From Haloarcula ordinaria (lineage in GTDB: Archaea > Halobacteriota > Halobacteria > Halobacteriales > Haloarculaceae), in contig NZ_CP119789.1 in NCBI RefSeq assembly GCF_029338275.1, positions 2,852,001 to 2,916,000 on the forward strand: 64,000 bases of DNA, written 5' to 3'. Position 1 is the stretch's first letter, and each line of letters starts with the position of its first letter. Below the pieces are notes generated by a model. That model saw nothing but the letters and a program-made list of their open reading frames with translations, was not told the origin of the DNA and ran no database searches. Both the position numbers and the translations under genes were made by a program. This document shows, one piece after another, positions 1 through 8,308 of this stretch.

Positions 1-60
1 GCGCATCCCGTGGTACTTCACGAGTCCCTGGATCGGGTGGGCCTTCGCGGTCGCTTTCAT
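1..60 (-). CDS. mvaD: phosphomevalonate/diphosphomevalonate decarboxylase, N-terminal end only
   Basis: Only the first 20 codons are present; the gene runs off the left edge. The start ATG is at 58-60 and the protein begins MKATAKAHPIQGLVKYHG, which I recognise as the conserved beginning of the haloarchaeal GHMP-family decarboxylase of the mevalonate pathway (isoprenoid precursors for archaeal ether lipids). In haloarchaea this enzyme acts on phosphomevalonate. Nothing of the catalytic core can be seen, so the call rests on the N-terminal motif alone. Confidence 0.7.
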   Translation of the reverse strand, partial: MKATAKAHPIQGLVKYHGMR

Positions 61-130
61 ACCTCACCCTTCAGGGCCGCCCACTTTGCTATTGCGAACC
101 GCCGACGGGCAGGCGTGACGCCGCCCCGTC

Positions 131-310
131 TCAGGCCTCTTCGATGGCCGCCTCGGGGGCGTTGGACTTGACGCTCTCGATGCCCTGCTTGGCCTTGGCC
201 TTGCTCGCGTACCCTTCGCCGCCGTCGGCGATGACGTTCCCGTTGGAGTGACGGAGTCGCCAGCGCCAGTCGTCGGCCTTGTCCCGGTAGAGTTCGAAGG
301 TCGCAGTCAT
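131..310 (-). CDS. DUF1508 (YegP-like) small protein
   Basis: 59 residues starting MTATFELYRDKADDWRWRL. One DUF1508 repeat fills the protein: a strand FELYRD, then WRWRLRHSNGNVIA, then a GEGYASKAKAKQGIESVK helix. This is the classic fold of the HVO_2922/YegP family, whose biochemical role is not established. I chose the ATG at 308-310 because the family begins at this point; an in-frame upstream start adds nine atypical residues. It sits between the decarboxylase start and the adenosyltransferase gene on the same strand. Confidence 0.85.
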   Translation of the reverse strand: MTATFELYRDKADDWRWRLRHSNGNVIADGGEGYASKAKAKQGIESVKSNAPEAAIEEA

Positions 311-394
311 CCGTACCGTGAGACATACGCTCCTCACACAAGAGCGTGGGGGCGAACGAGTCCGTCGGCCGGCAGAGATATCTCGACGGCGGGG

Positions 395-931
395 TCAGTA
401 CGTCGGGCTCTCCTCGCGGACCCCCTCGCGCTTGTTGACGAGGCGGGCGAGCGTGAACAGGGCGTCCGAGAGGCGGTTGAGGTAGACGATGGCCGTCTCG
501 TTGACCCCGGCCTCCTCGGCCGCGAGCGACACCGCTCGGCGCTCGGCCCGGCGACAGACGGCCCTGGCGTGGTGGAGTTTCGCGCCCGGTGCCGACCCCG
601 AGGGGAGGATGAAGGACTCCAGCGGGTCCAGTTCCTCGTCAGCCTCGTCGATGATAGCCTCTATCTCTTTGACGTGCTCCTCGGCGAGTTGCGGGTCGCC
701 CTCTTCGGGTGAGGGGTTCGCGAAGTCCGCCTGGACGATGTGGAGGTGGTTCTGGACGTCCCGCAGGTGGTCGTCGATGTCGTCGTAGCCGGTCGGCCGG
801 ACGACGCCGACCAGCGCGTTCACCTCGTCGACGGTGCCGTAGGCCTCGATGCGCCGGGAGTCTTTCGAGACGCGGTCCATCGTCCGCAGGTCCGTCTGTC
901 CCTGGTCGCCGCGACCGGTGTAGATGGTCAT
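395..931 (-). CDS. ATP:cob(I)alamin adenosyltransferase, PduO type
   Basis: 178 residues. It transfers the 5'-deoxyadenosyl group from ATP to cob(I)alamin or cobinamide, the last activation step of coenzyme B12. The N-terminal ATP-binding signature TGRGDQGQTDL is present, followed by the all-helical core with EAYGTVDEVNA near residues 29-39 and the C-terminal RRAERRAV and YLNRLSDALFTLARL motifs typical of PduO proteins. The start is placed at the ATG of MTIYTGRGDQ because the family starts almost directly at this motif; an upstream ATG would add seven residues. Confidence 0.92.
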   Translation of the reverse strand: MTIYTGRGDQGQTDLRTMDRVSKDSRRIEAYGTVDEVNALVGVVRPTGYDDIDDHLRDVQNHLHIVQADFANPSPEEGDPQLAEEHVKEIEAIIDEADEELDPLESFILPSGSAPGAKLHHARAVCRRAERRAVSLAAEEAGVNETAIVYLNRLSDALFTLARLVNKREGVREESPTY

Positions 932-988
932 ACCCGGGTCTGGGGGTGCCACGGTCTTATAGACGTGCCCGGAACGGAACCAATGGAC

Positions 989-1657
989 TCAGAGCCGGCG
1001 GTGGACCTCCGAGAGCACCGTGGGCGGGAGGTCGAGGTCGGCCAGCAGACTGCGGCGCTGGTCGTCGTCACCGTGGCCGGCCACGAACCCGTTGAGCCGG
1101 GCGGTCACCGTCGAGTCGACGAAGGCGTCGCCGAGCATCGACTCGAGTTCGTCCGCGACGACCGGCGTCGAGCGGAGTTCGTACTTCTGGTGGTAGTCCT
1201 CGGCCATCGTGAACCCCGCGTAGTCCTCGATAGCCGTCTCGACGTACTTGCCCGTCCGCCCGGCCAGGTCGGCTCGCGTCCGCCGAGCCGCCGTCCGCTG
1301 CTCCTCGTCGTGAGCGAGCACGACGGCGCGGTACTGGCGCTTGTGCGGGGCGGCGAAGGGAGCGTGGTTCGCCCAGAACACCGAGAGCAGGTCGTCGTAC
1401 GTCAGTTCGGCGGGGTCGTACTCGACCTGGACGACTTCGGTGTGGTCGCCCAGCGAGTAGTAGGTCGGCGACGGGTCGGTCCCGCCGGCGTAGCCGACCC
1501 GCGTGCGGACGACGCCCGGCATCGCGCCGAAGCGCGCGTCCGGGCCCCAGAAACAGCCCATGCCGAACGTCGCGGTCGCCGTCTCGCTCGGCGGGAGCGC
1601 CTCGGCGTCGATTGCCGGCGGTGAGCGCGTGTCGGTGCTCGCGTCCGTCGGGTCCAT
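989..1657 (-). CDS. msrA: peptide methionine (S)-S-oxide reductase
   Basis: 222 residues, cytosolic repair of the S-epimer of oxidised methionine. The catalytic motif GCFWG spans residues 34-38 with Cys35 as nucleophile. Further MsrA blocks follow: VGYAGG, PTYYSLGDHTEVVQVEYDP, FWANHAP and AEDYHQKYE. Cys35 is the only cysteine in the protein, so the usual C-terminal resolving cysteines are missing and the sulfenic acid must be resolved by an outside thiol. The first 26 residues are a low-complexity acidic lead that could be partly untranslated if a later start is used. Confidence 0.93.
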   Translation of the reverse strand: MDPTDASTDTRSPPAIDAEALPPSETATATFGMGCFWGPDARFGAMPGVVRTRVGYAGGTDPSPTYYSLGDHTEVVQVEYDPAELTYDDLLSVFWANHAPFAAPHKRQYRAVVLAHDEEQRTAARRTRADLAGRTGKYVETAIEDYAGFTMAEDYHQKYELRSTPVVADELESMLGDAFVDSTVTARLNGFVAGHGDDDQRRSLLADLDLPPTVLSEVHRRL

Positions 1658-1747
1658 AGCGACAGGAGGGGGCGACGCGGCTTGCGTCCTTCGCTCGGGG
1701 GACCCCGAACCGGGAGTTTCAATTAGTCGGACCCGCTACGCTGTCGC

Positions 1748-1918
1748 ATGAGCCTGGAACTCGAGCACTACTGCCCCGTCTGCGAGGAGTACCGCGACTT
1801 CTGGAAGGTCGCCAGCACGACGATGCACCTCGGCCAGAAGGTCAAGTGGCACTGCCCCGAGTGCGACTACGGCTTCGTCCGCATCGACGACGAGGTCGAC
1901 ACGAGCCAAGTCGCATAG
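1748..1918 (+). CDS. small zinc-ribbon protein, 56 residues
   Basis: A short gene starting MSLELEHYCPVCEEYRDFW. Two CxxC knuckles (Cys9/Cys12 and Cys36/Cys39) 23 residues apart predict one zinc ribbon. The sequence between them is rich in K, H and W. This is a conserved type of haloarchaeal mini zinc protein without assigned function (DUF7838-like). It is divergent from msrA. Codon use and acidic tail match the neighbours, which supports it being real despite its size. Confidence 0.7.
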   Translation: MSLELEHYCPVCEEYRDFWKVASTTMHLGQKVKWHCPECDYGFVRIDDEVDTSQVA

Positions 1919-1986
1919 GTCTCAATAGCAGTACGGAGCGCTCTTAGCAGTCGTTTTATCGGTCCGTCTCCGTCGCTCAAACGAGC

Positions 1987-2190
1987 ATGAGCGCCGACAT
2001 CCCGGGTGTCCCCGAGTTGTGCACCGCTGGCGAACGGTCCGACCTGGACCTGGCACTGAGCGTCGTCGAGTACGGCGACCGCCCCGACCGGTGTACGGTG
2101 TACCCGCCCGGACTCGCCGGCGACGCGCGCCTCTCGACCTGGCTCTCCACCGACCGGTCGGCGCTCGTCTCGCTGTCGGAGATGGAATAA
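1987..2190 (+). CDS. conserved haloarchaeal small protein (DUF7511-like)
   Basis: 67 residues, no cysteine pair and no membrane segment. It has the pattern LDLALSVVEYGDRPDRCTVYPPGL...TTW-type seen in a haloarchaeal family of unknown function (DUF7511-like): a YGDRPDRCTVYPPG core, then RLSTWLSTD and a short tail. It precedes the receiver-domain gene by 38 bases on the same strand; a T-rich TTTTTA run lies between them, so they may be transcribed separately. Confidence 0.65.
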   Translation: MSADIPGVPELCTAGERSDLDLALSVVEYGDRPDRCTVYPPGLAGDARLSTWLSTDRSALVSLSEME

Positions 2191-2228
2191 CCGAGCGTTT
2201 TTACAGCTGTGTGACTGAATGAATTCTA

Positions 2229-2597
2229 ATGAGCATCGAGGTGTTGCTGGTCGACGAGGACCCGGACGTCCTCGAAGTCGTGTCGACGTTCCTCGAGCGG
2301 GAAGGCGACCTCGCGGTCACCACCCAGACGGACCCGGAAGCCGCGCTCGAGGACGTACGAACCGGCGGATACGACGCTATCGTGAGTGACTACACGATGC
2401 CGCGGATGGACGGCTTGGAGCTGTGTCGGGCGATTCGCGACGACGGCGACTCGACGCCGTTCTTCCTCTTCAGCGCCCGCGAGGCCGCGGACGTGGAGCC
2501 GGACGCAGCGGCGGCCGGCGTGACGGAGTTCGTCCAGAAGGGCACCGGGACCGAGCAGTACGCCACCCTGGCCGAGCACATCGAAGCCGCGGTCTAG
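2229..2597 (+). CDS. stand-alone response-regulator receiver domain
   Basis: 122 residues, a single CheY-like receiver with no output domain. Phosphorylation-site features are complete: acidic cluster D9-E10-D11, phospho-acceptor Asp54 in IVSDYTMPRMDG, and Lys104 in FVQKGTG; the usual Thr/Ser switch residue is Ser82 (FLFSARE). It converges on the large histidine kinase gene, and their stop codons overlap in the four bases CTAG at 2594-2597. The neighbouring kinase is its natural candidate partner, but this is inferred from position only. Confidence 0.9.
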   Translation: MSIEVLLVDEDPDVLEVVSTFLEREGDLAVTTQTDPEAALEDVRTGGYDAIVSDYTMPRMDGLELCRAIRDDGDSTPFFLFSAREAADVEPDAAAAGVTEFVQKGTGTEQYATLAEHIEAAV

Positions 2598-5500
2598 ACG
2601 TCCGTCCGGGGCACCGTCATCGTTATCTCGGCGCCGCCAGCGTCCGAGTCGTCGAACGTCACCGTCCCGCCGTAGGACTCCGTCACCCAGATGACCAGCC
2701 ACAGCCCGAGGCCGCTCCCGTGGCTCAGTTGCGTAATCGGCTCCTGACCAGTCACGACAGCGAGCTCGTGTTCGGGGAGCCCCGGGCCGTCGTCGGCCAC
2801 GGTGACAGAGACCGTCTCGTCGTCGACGGTGACGTCGACCTTCACCGTCGGGGACTCCCCGGCGTGTGTGATCGCGTTGTCGAGCAACTCGTCGAGAATC
2901 CGGCGGAAGCGGCCGTCGGCAGCCTCGGCCGAGGTGTCGGGAATCGCCGTGACCATCTCGCCGTCGGACCCGGGCCGGGTGGCGTCGACGATGTCTTCGA
3001 CGACCGCCGGCACGTCGACCGGGTGCCGTCCGGCCTCCTCACGCCGGGCCGACTGCTCGATCTGGCGGGCCCGGTCACTGAGTTCGGCCACCTCGCTGGC
3101 CTTCCGCTGGAGACGGTCGAGCAGGTCGAGCAGTCGCCCGTCGTCGATTCGCGAACTCAACTCGTCGGCCAGTCCGAGGACGACAGTGAGGTCGTTCCGG
3201 AGGTTGTGACGCAGGACGCGGTTGAGCACCTCCAGGCGCCTCTCGCGGTCACGCTGCTCGGTGATGTCGGAGTAGATACCGAAGCCCCAGACCTGCTCGT
3301 CGTCTCGGTTGTAGGGCACGCCCCGGTAGAGGAAGTCGCGGATACCCCGGTCGGTCTGGCGGCGGACCTCGGTCTTGACCGTCTCGCCCCTGGCGGCCTT
3401 CGCGTCGATGCGGGTCGCCTCCGCCCGCGCCTCGTCGGTCAGCGGGAGGACGAGATCGTTCAGCGGTTCGTCGACGACGGCCTCCGCATCGAACCCGAAC
3501 ACCTCGGTGAAGGCGGGGTTGACCGACTTCACTACCGGCTCGCCGTTGCTCAGTTCCGCCTCGACGACCGCGTCCGGGAGGTTGTCGAAGAGATACGAGA
3601 ACCGGTCCCGCTCGTCTTCCAGCTCCGCCTGGGCCTCCCGGAGGTCGGTCAGGTCACGGACGACGCCGACCGTCCCGTTGAAGATGTCGTCGTCGAGGAT
3701 GGAGATCTCCACCTCGGCCGGGCGCTCCGCGCCGTCGGCGGTCTTGAGGGTCGTCTCGACCTGGAGCGTCTCGTCGCTGTCCGAGGACCGGAGCGCCGCA
3801 ATCTGGTCCTCGAAGACCGACAGCGAATCGGTGTCGAGCACGGCCCGGGGGTGTTCGTCGAGCAGCTCCTCGCGTTCGAACCCGAGCCACGTCGCGAGCG
3901 GCTCGGTCACGAGCTGGAACTGGCCCACCTCGTCGAGGACGTACACCATGTCACGGACGTTCTCGACGACCGTCTCGTACTCCAGGAGGTGCTGTTCGCG
4001 CTCGACACGGTCCAGTGCCGCTGCCGCGTTCGAAGCGAGGATCTCGGCGACCGAGACGTCGGCGTCGTCGAACGCGCCCGGTTCGGGTGAGGCGATGCTG
4101 ATAATCCCGTGCCCGCCGAGCGGGATGTACATCGCGGCGCGAGCGATGCGGTTGTCGTAGTCGTCTGAGTGGGCCTCGAAGTCATCGACCCGGACCGTCT
4201 CGCCGCGCTGGAACGCCTCGCCGGGGTAAGCCTCGTCGGCGCCGTAGACGGGCCGTTGTGGGAGGTCGGCGGTCGCCGCGGTCGGGACCAGCGTCTCCTC
4301 GTCTTCGTCGTAGAGGCGGACGAGCGACAAGTCGAAGCCGAGGTGCTCGCTTGCCGCCTCGATGACCGTCTCCGCGACGGCTTCGGACGTCCGTGCGTCC
4401 ATCAGCGAGCGGGAGGTGTCGAGCAGCCCGGAGAGCTTCCGGTCGTACTCTTTCTGGTCGGTGATGTCGTGGAAGTACACCGAGAGGCCGCCCTCCGACG
4501 GGTAGGCGCTCACCCGGAACCACCGCTCTACCGGCGGATAGTACTCCTCGAACGTGACCATCTCCTGGGTGTCCATCGCGCGGTGGTACGCGTCGTGGAA
4601 CTGCGAGCCGACAGCGTCCGGGAACATCGACCAGAGGTTCTCGCCGAGCGCCTCGTCGGCGGCCTCGCCCAGCACTTCCTCGGCCCGGGTGTTCCAGTAC
4701 GTTATCTCCCAGGTGTCGTCGACGGCGAAGAAGGCGTCGCCGATGCGTTCGAGGATCTGCTCGATGCGGCGGTGGGCCTCGCGCAGCTCGAGCTCCCGCT
4801 CCTTCCGTTCGGTGATGTCGCGGATGATGCCCGCGGTGCCCTCGAACCACTCACCGTCGTCGTCCCACAGCAGCGTCATGTGGTCCTCGGCGGGGAACGA
4901 GGTCCCGTCGGCACGCTGTATCTCCAGGTCGAAGGTCTCCTCGTCTTCTCGGTCGCCGAATATCATCTCCTGGACGATGGACTCGGCCCGCTCGACCACC
5001 TTGTCCGACTTGATGGCGCTCGTGTGCGCGCCGAGCAGCGCGGACTCCTCGTAGCCGGTGAGGTCGGTCATCGCGTCGTTGACCAGCTGGAAGTGGCCCG
5101 TCTCGTCGAGCGCGTAGACGCCGTCGTCCACCGCTTCGATGACGTCCTCGTAGCGTTCGAGGTCGGCCTCGCGCTGGCGGCGTTCGAGTTCGCGGCTCAC
5201 CCAGCCGGCCAGCAGTTCGATGTAGGTCTGTTCGGCCTCCGTGAACGGCTCGTCCCGCGGCTCGTCGTCGGCGAAACAGAGCGTCCCGTACAGTTCGCCG
5301 TCGACCACCACTTTGCCACCCAGGTAGCAGGCGATGCCGGATATCTGGTAGGCCATGTCGTCTTCCCAGCCCTCTGCTGCGGCGTCGCGGACGCCGAACT
5401 GCTGCGACTCACTGTCGACGATGCGTCGACAGTAGGTGTTCGCCAGGTCCGTCTCGACACCCTCCTGGACGACGTCGTGGTCGCCCACGACGGAGACAAC

Positions 5501-6793
5501 CTCGTAGTCGGTCCCGTCGATACGACTCAGGTAGCCAAGCGCGAGCCCCAGGCGGTCCGCGCCGAGTTCGAGGACCCGCTCGACGGTGGCGTCCTCGGGC
5601 TGGGCGTCGGCCGCAGCCAGTTCGGTCAACCGGTGGAGCGATTCGTTGGTCCGCTCGAGTTCGAGTTCGCGTTCCTTCTGGTCGGTGACGTCGGTGGCGA
5701 TGGCCACGAGTCGCGGTGACCTGTCAGAGCGCTTCTCGACGACGCCGTTCGTGTATATCCACCTCGTCGTCCCGCCGACTGTCACCCGGAACTCGGCTTC
5801 GAACTGGTCGTCCGTCTCCAGTGCCCGCTCGAAGGCCGCATCGAGCGACGACTTGTCGTCAGTGTGGACGTACTCTCGGAAGGCGTCGACGGTCCCGCCG
5901 AATTCCTCCGGCGTCGTCCCGAAGAGGGCGGCGGTCGCCTCGTCCCAGACGACCTCGCCGGTCTCGACGTTCCACTCGTAGACGCCCGTCTCGGTGCCGT
6001 CGAGGGCGAGCTCGAGACGGCGATTGAGCGCCGCGAGCTCCTCTTCTCGCTCCTTGCGCTCGGAGATGTCCCGGACGATACCCGTACAGTACCACTCGCC
6101 GTCGATCTCGAAGTCGCCGAAGGAGACCGAGACGGTCAGCTCCTCACCGTCGTCGGTCAGCAGGGGGAACTCCAGCGCGGTCCACTCGAACGACCGCTCG
6201 CCCTGCCGCAGGTATCGGGCCACCCCGTCCAGGTGCTGTTGCTGGTACTCCCCGGGCATCAGGGCAGTGAAGTCGTTGCCCACGAGGTCGTCCGACTGGT
6301 GGCCGATCAGGTCCGCGAGGCGGTCGTTGGCGTAGACGATTCGGCTCTCCGCGTCGATGGTCACGATGGCGTCCGAGATGCTCCCCGCGAGCGCGTCGAA
6401 CGACGGCGGAAGGTCGACGGCCATGTTCGACCGGTCGGTCGTCGTTCCGTGGCCGTTCAACGCCGCCAGGCGCGCGTCGAGGGACACCTCGCTTCGAGGG
6501 ACGTACTCGGTGACGCCGAGCTGCGTCGCTTTCGCGGCGACCTGACCGTCGGGGTCGTCGGTACAGAGGACGACCGGCAAATTGGGGTCCTGGTCGCGAA
6601 TCGCCGCGAGGACGTCGAGGCCCGTGGCGTCCCCGTCGAGGTCGTGTTCGCAGACGACCACGTCGGGCTCGATTTCGGTGAGAACAGCCACCGCTTCTGC
6701 TTCGGTCCTCGCCGTCCGGACGGTTGTCCCGTCTGGCTCGACAGGTCCGTCGTCGTCGCCACGAACGTGCAGCAAGAGTCGCGACCCCGTCAT
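2594..6793 (-). CDS. 1399-residue multi-PAS/GAF sensor histidine kinase
   Basis: A soluble, cytosolic sensor kinase with no membrane segment. Domain order with rough residues: degenerate receiver 1-115 (Asp51 in CEHDLDGDATG, but Arg instead of the conserved Lys in YVPRSEV), PAS 130-245, PAS 255-375, GAF 390-540, PAS 555-670, PAS 680-790, GAF 800-940, PAS 945-1060, PAS 1065-1185, dimerisation/H-box near 1200 (VLRHNLRNDLT), ATPase domain 1290-1399 with N-box LLDNAITHAG, G1 DDGPGLP and G2 GSGLGLWLV. The HNLRND H-box is the typical haloarchaeal HisKA subtype. Six PAS and two GAF modules imply integration of several signals. Most PAS domains end in DI(S/T)(E/D)(R/Q)K linkers. Confidence 0.93.
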   Translation of the reverse strand: MTGSRLLLHVRGDDDGPVEPDGTTVRTARTEAEAVAVLTEIEPDVVVCEHDLDGDATGLDVLAAIRDQDPNLPVVLCTDDPDGQVAAKATQLGVTEYVPRSEVSLDARLAALNGHGTTTDRSNMAVDLPPSFDALAGSISDAIVTIDAESRIVYANDRLADLIGHQSDDLVGNDFTALMPGEYQQQHLDGVARYLRQGERSFEWTALEFPLLTDDGEELTVSVSFGDFEIDGEWYCTGIVRDISERKEREEELAALNRRLELALDGTETGVYEWNVETGEVVWDEATAALFGTTPEEFGGTVDAFREYVHTDDKSSLDAAFERALETDDQFEAEFRVTVGGTTRWIYTNGVVEKRSDRSPRLVAIATDVTDQKERELELERTNESLHRLTELAAADAQPEDATVERVLELGADRLGLALGYLSRIDGTDYEVVSVVGDHDVVQEGVETDLANTYCRRIVDSESQQFGVRDAAAEGWEDDMAYQISGIACYLGGKVVVDGELYGTLCFADDEPRDEPFTEAEQTYIELLAGWVSRELERRQREADLERYEDVIEAVDDGVYALDETGHFQLVNDAMTDLTGYEESALLGAHTSAIKSDKVVERAESIVQEMIFGDREDEETFDLEIQRADGTSFPAEDHMTLLWDDDGEWFEGTAGIIRDITERKERELELREAHRRIEQILERIGDAFFAVDDTWEITYWNTRAEEVLGEAADEALGENLWSMFPDAVGSQFHDAYHRAMDTQEMVTFEEYYPPVERWFRVSAYPSEGGLSVYFHDITDQKEYDRKLSGLLDTSRSLMDARTSEAVAETVIEAASEHLGFDLSLVRLYDEDEETLVPTAATADLPQRPVYGADEAYPGEAFQRGETVRVDDFEAHSDDYDNRIARAAMYIPLGGHGIISIASPEPGAFDDADVSVAEILASNAAAALDRVEREQHLLEYETVVENVRDMVYVLDEVGQFQLVTEPLATWLGFEREELLDEHPRAVLDTDSLSVFEDQIAALRSSDSDETLQVETTLKTADGAERPAEVEISILDDDIFNGTVGVVRDLTDLREAQAELEDERDRFSYLFDNLPDAVVEAELSNGEPVVKSVNPAFTEVFGFDAEAVVDEPLNDLVLPLTDEARAEATRIDAKAARGETVKTEVRRQTDRGIRDFLYRGVPYNRDDEQVWGFGIYSDITEQRDRERRLEVLNRVLRHNLRNDLTVVLGLADELSSRIDDGRLLDLLDRLQRKASEVAELSDRARQIEQSARREEAGRHPVDVPAVVEDIVDATRPGSDGEMVTAIPDTSAEAADGRFRRILDELLDNAITHAGESPTVKVDVTVDDETVSVTVADDGPGLPEHELAVVTGQEPITQLSHGSGLGLWLVIWVTESYGGTVTFDDSDAGGAEITMTVPRTDV

Positions 6794-6865
6794 TGGATCC
6801 GTTGTACAACCTGAACGCTTCCCGGCTATATATCGAACGGTGTCACTATCAGATCTCGAAACCGG

Positions 6866-8308
6866 TCAGTCCTTGAGCGCCTGCCAGCAGAGCCGCGGCG
6901 ACCGGGCGGCCGTCGCCTGGTCGATGCGTCGCGCGGTCGACCGGGTCGGTGCGTCGGCGAGCGTTCCGTCGGTCTCGCCCGCGACGGCCTCGAACGCGGC
7001 CGCGAGGTGGTCGAGCGAGCGCTTGCTCTCGGACTCGGTCGGTTCGGTCATCAGCGCCTCGTCGACTGTTTCGGGCCACTTCGTCGTCGGCGGGTGGACG
7101 CCGTGGTCGAGCATCCCCTTCGCGACGTCGGCGGCGTCCTGGTCGCCCGCGCTGGCGACGAACTCGTGGTGGAAGGGGCCGAACGGCACGTCGTAGGGAA
7201 TCTGTTCGGCGAGGTAGTTGGCGTTCAACACCGCCTTGGCGCTCGTGTCCCGGAGTCCCGAGTCGCCCAGGCGCGCGACGTACGCGAAGGCCTTCACGAG
7301 GACCGGCCAGTTGCCGTAGTAGCCGTGGACCTTCCCGATGGAGTGGGCGGGGTCGTAGTACTCGTACCCGCTGTTGCCGGCGCCCGTCTCACCCTCGGCC
7401 CCGGTCTCCCGGCGCACGTGCGGGCTCGGCAGGAACGGAGCCAGTTCCTCGGTGACGCCGACCGGTCCGGCGCCCGGACCACCCCCGCCGTGGGGCGTCG
7501 CGAACGTCTTGTGGACGTTGTAGTGCATCACGTCGAAGCCCATGTCGCCCGGGCGGGCGCGGCCGAGCAGGGCGTTGAGGTTCGCCCCGTCGTAGTACAG
7601 CAGACCGCCGGCATCGTGGACGATATCGGCGATCTCCTCGATGTCACGCTCGAAGAGGCCGAGCGTGTTCGGGTTCGTGAGCATCAGCGCGGCGGTGTCC
7701 CCGTCGACGGCCGCTTCGAGCGCGTCGATATCGACCCGACCGTCGTCGCCACTGGGAAGTTCGACCACGTCGTACCCAGCCATCGCCGCCGTCGCGAAGT
7801 TCGTCCCGTGGGCCGAGTCGGGGATGACGACCGACGAGCGGTTCTCGCCGTTGTGCTCGTGGTAGGCCTTCGCTATCTGGATGCCGGTGAACTCGCCGGC
7901 GGCGCCGGCCGGGGGCTGGAGCGTGACCGCGTCCATCCCACCGATGCGGCCGAGGTAGTCCTGCAGGCGGTGGCACAGCTCGAGTGTCCCCTGGACCGTC
8001 GCGACCCCGCGGTCGGGGTGGACGGCCGCCCCGGGCAGCGCCGCGACGTCCTCGGTGAACGACGGGTTGTACTTCATCGTGCAGGAGCCAAGCGGGAAGG
8101 GACCGCTCTCGACCCCGTAGTTCATCTGCGACAGGCGGGTGTAGTGGCGGGCGAGCTCCGGCTCGGAGACGTCGGGAAGTTCCAGCGTGTCCCGCGTCAG
8201 GTCCTCGGGCAGCGGCCCGTCACCGACGGCGACCTCGCTGGTCGACTTCTCCGAGAGCAGCGGTTCGTACCGGTCGCCGTCCGTCCAGCGGGCCTGGTCG
8301 TACTCCAT
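6866..8308 (-). CDS. gcvPB: glycine dehydrogenase (aminomethyl-transferring) subunit 2
   Basis: 480 residues, the PLP-binding half of the two-subunit P-protein of glycine cleavage; it decarboxylates glycine and loads the aminomethyl group on GcvH. PLP-site motif NVHKTFATPHGGGGPG with the Schiff-base Lys is present, plus GSCTMKYNP and LQPPAGAAGE blocks. The start ATG at 8306-8308 overlaps the gcvPA stop (ATGA), so translation is coupled. A longer open frame reaches 8635 but its extra part is gcvPA read in another frame. Confidence 0.95.
   Translation of the reverse strand: MEYDQARWTDGDRYEPLLSEKSTSEVAVGDGPLPEDLTRDTLELPDVSEPELARHYTRLSQMNYGVESGPFPLGSCTMKYNPSFTEDVAALPGAAVHPDRGVATVQGTLELCHRLQDYLGRIGGMDAVTLQPPAGAAGEFTGIQIAKAYHEHNGENRSSVVIPDSAHGTNFATAAMAGYDVVELPSGDDGRVDIDALEAAVDGDTAALMLTNPNTLGLFERDIEEIADIVHDAGGLLYYDGANLNALLGRARPGDMGFDVMHYNVHKTFATPHGGGGPGAGPVGVTEELAPFLPSPHVRRETGAEGETGAGNSGYEYYDPAHSIGKVHGYYGNWPVLVKAFAYVARLGDSGLRDTSAKAVLNANYLAEQIPYDVPFGPFHHEFVASAGDQDAADVAKGMLDHGVHPPTTKWPETVDEALMTEPTESESKRSLDHLAAAFEAVAGETDGTLADAPTRSTARRIDQATAARSPRLCWQALKD

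Noticed and set aside
2423..5719. Long plus-strand frames (up to 555 codons) across the histidine kinase gene
   Set aside because: They are antisense shadows in GC-rich DNA; their products lack domains while the minus strand gives a continuous PAS/GAF/kinase protein.
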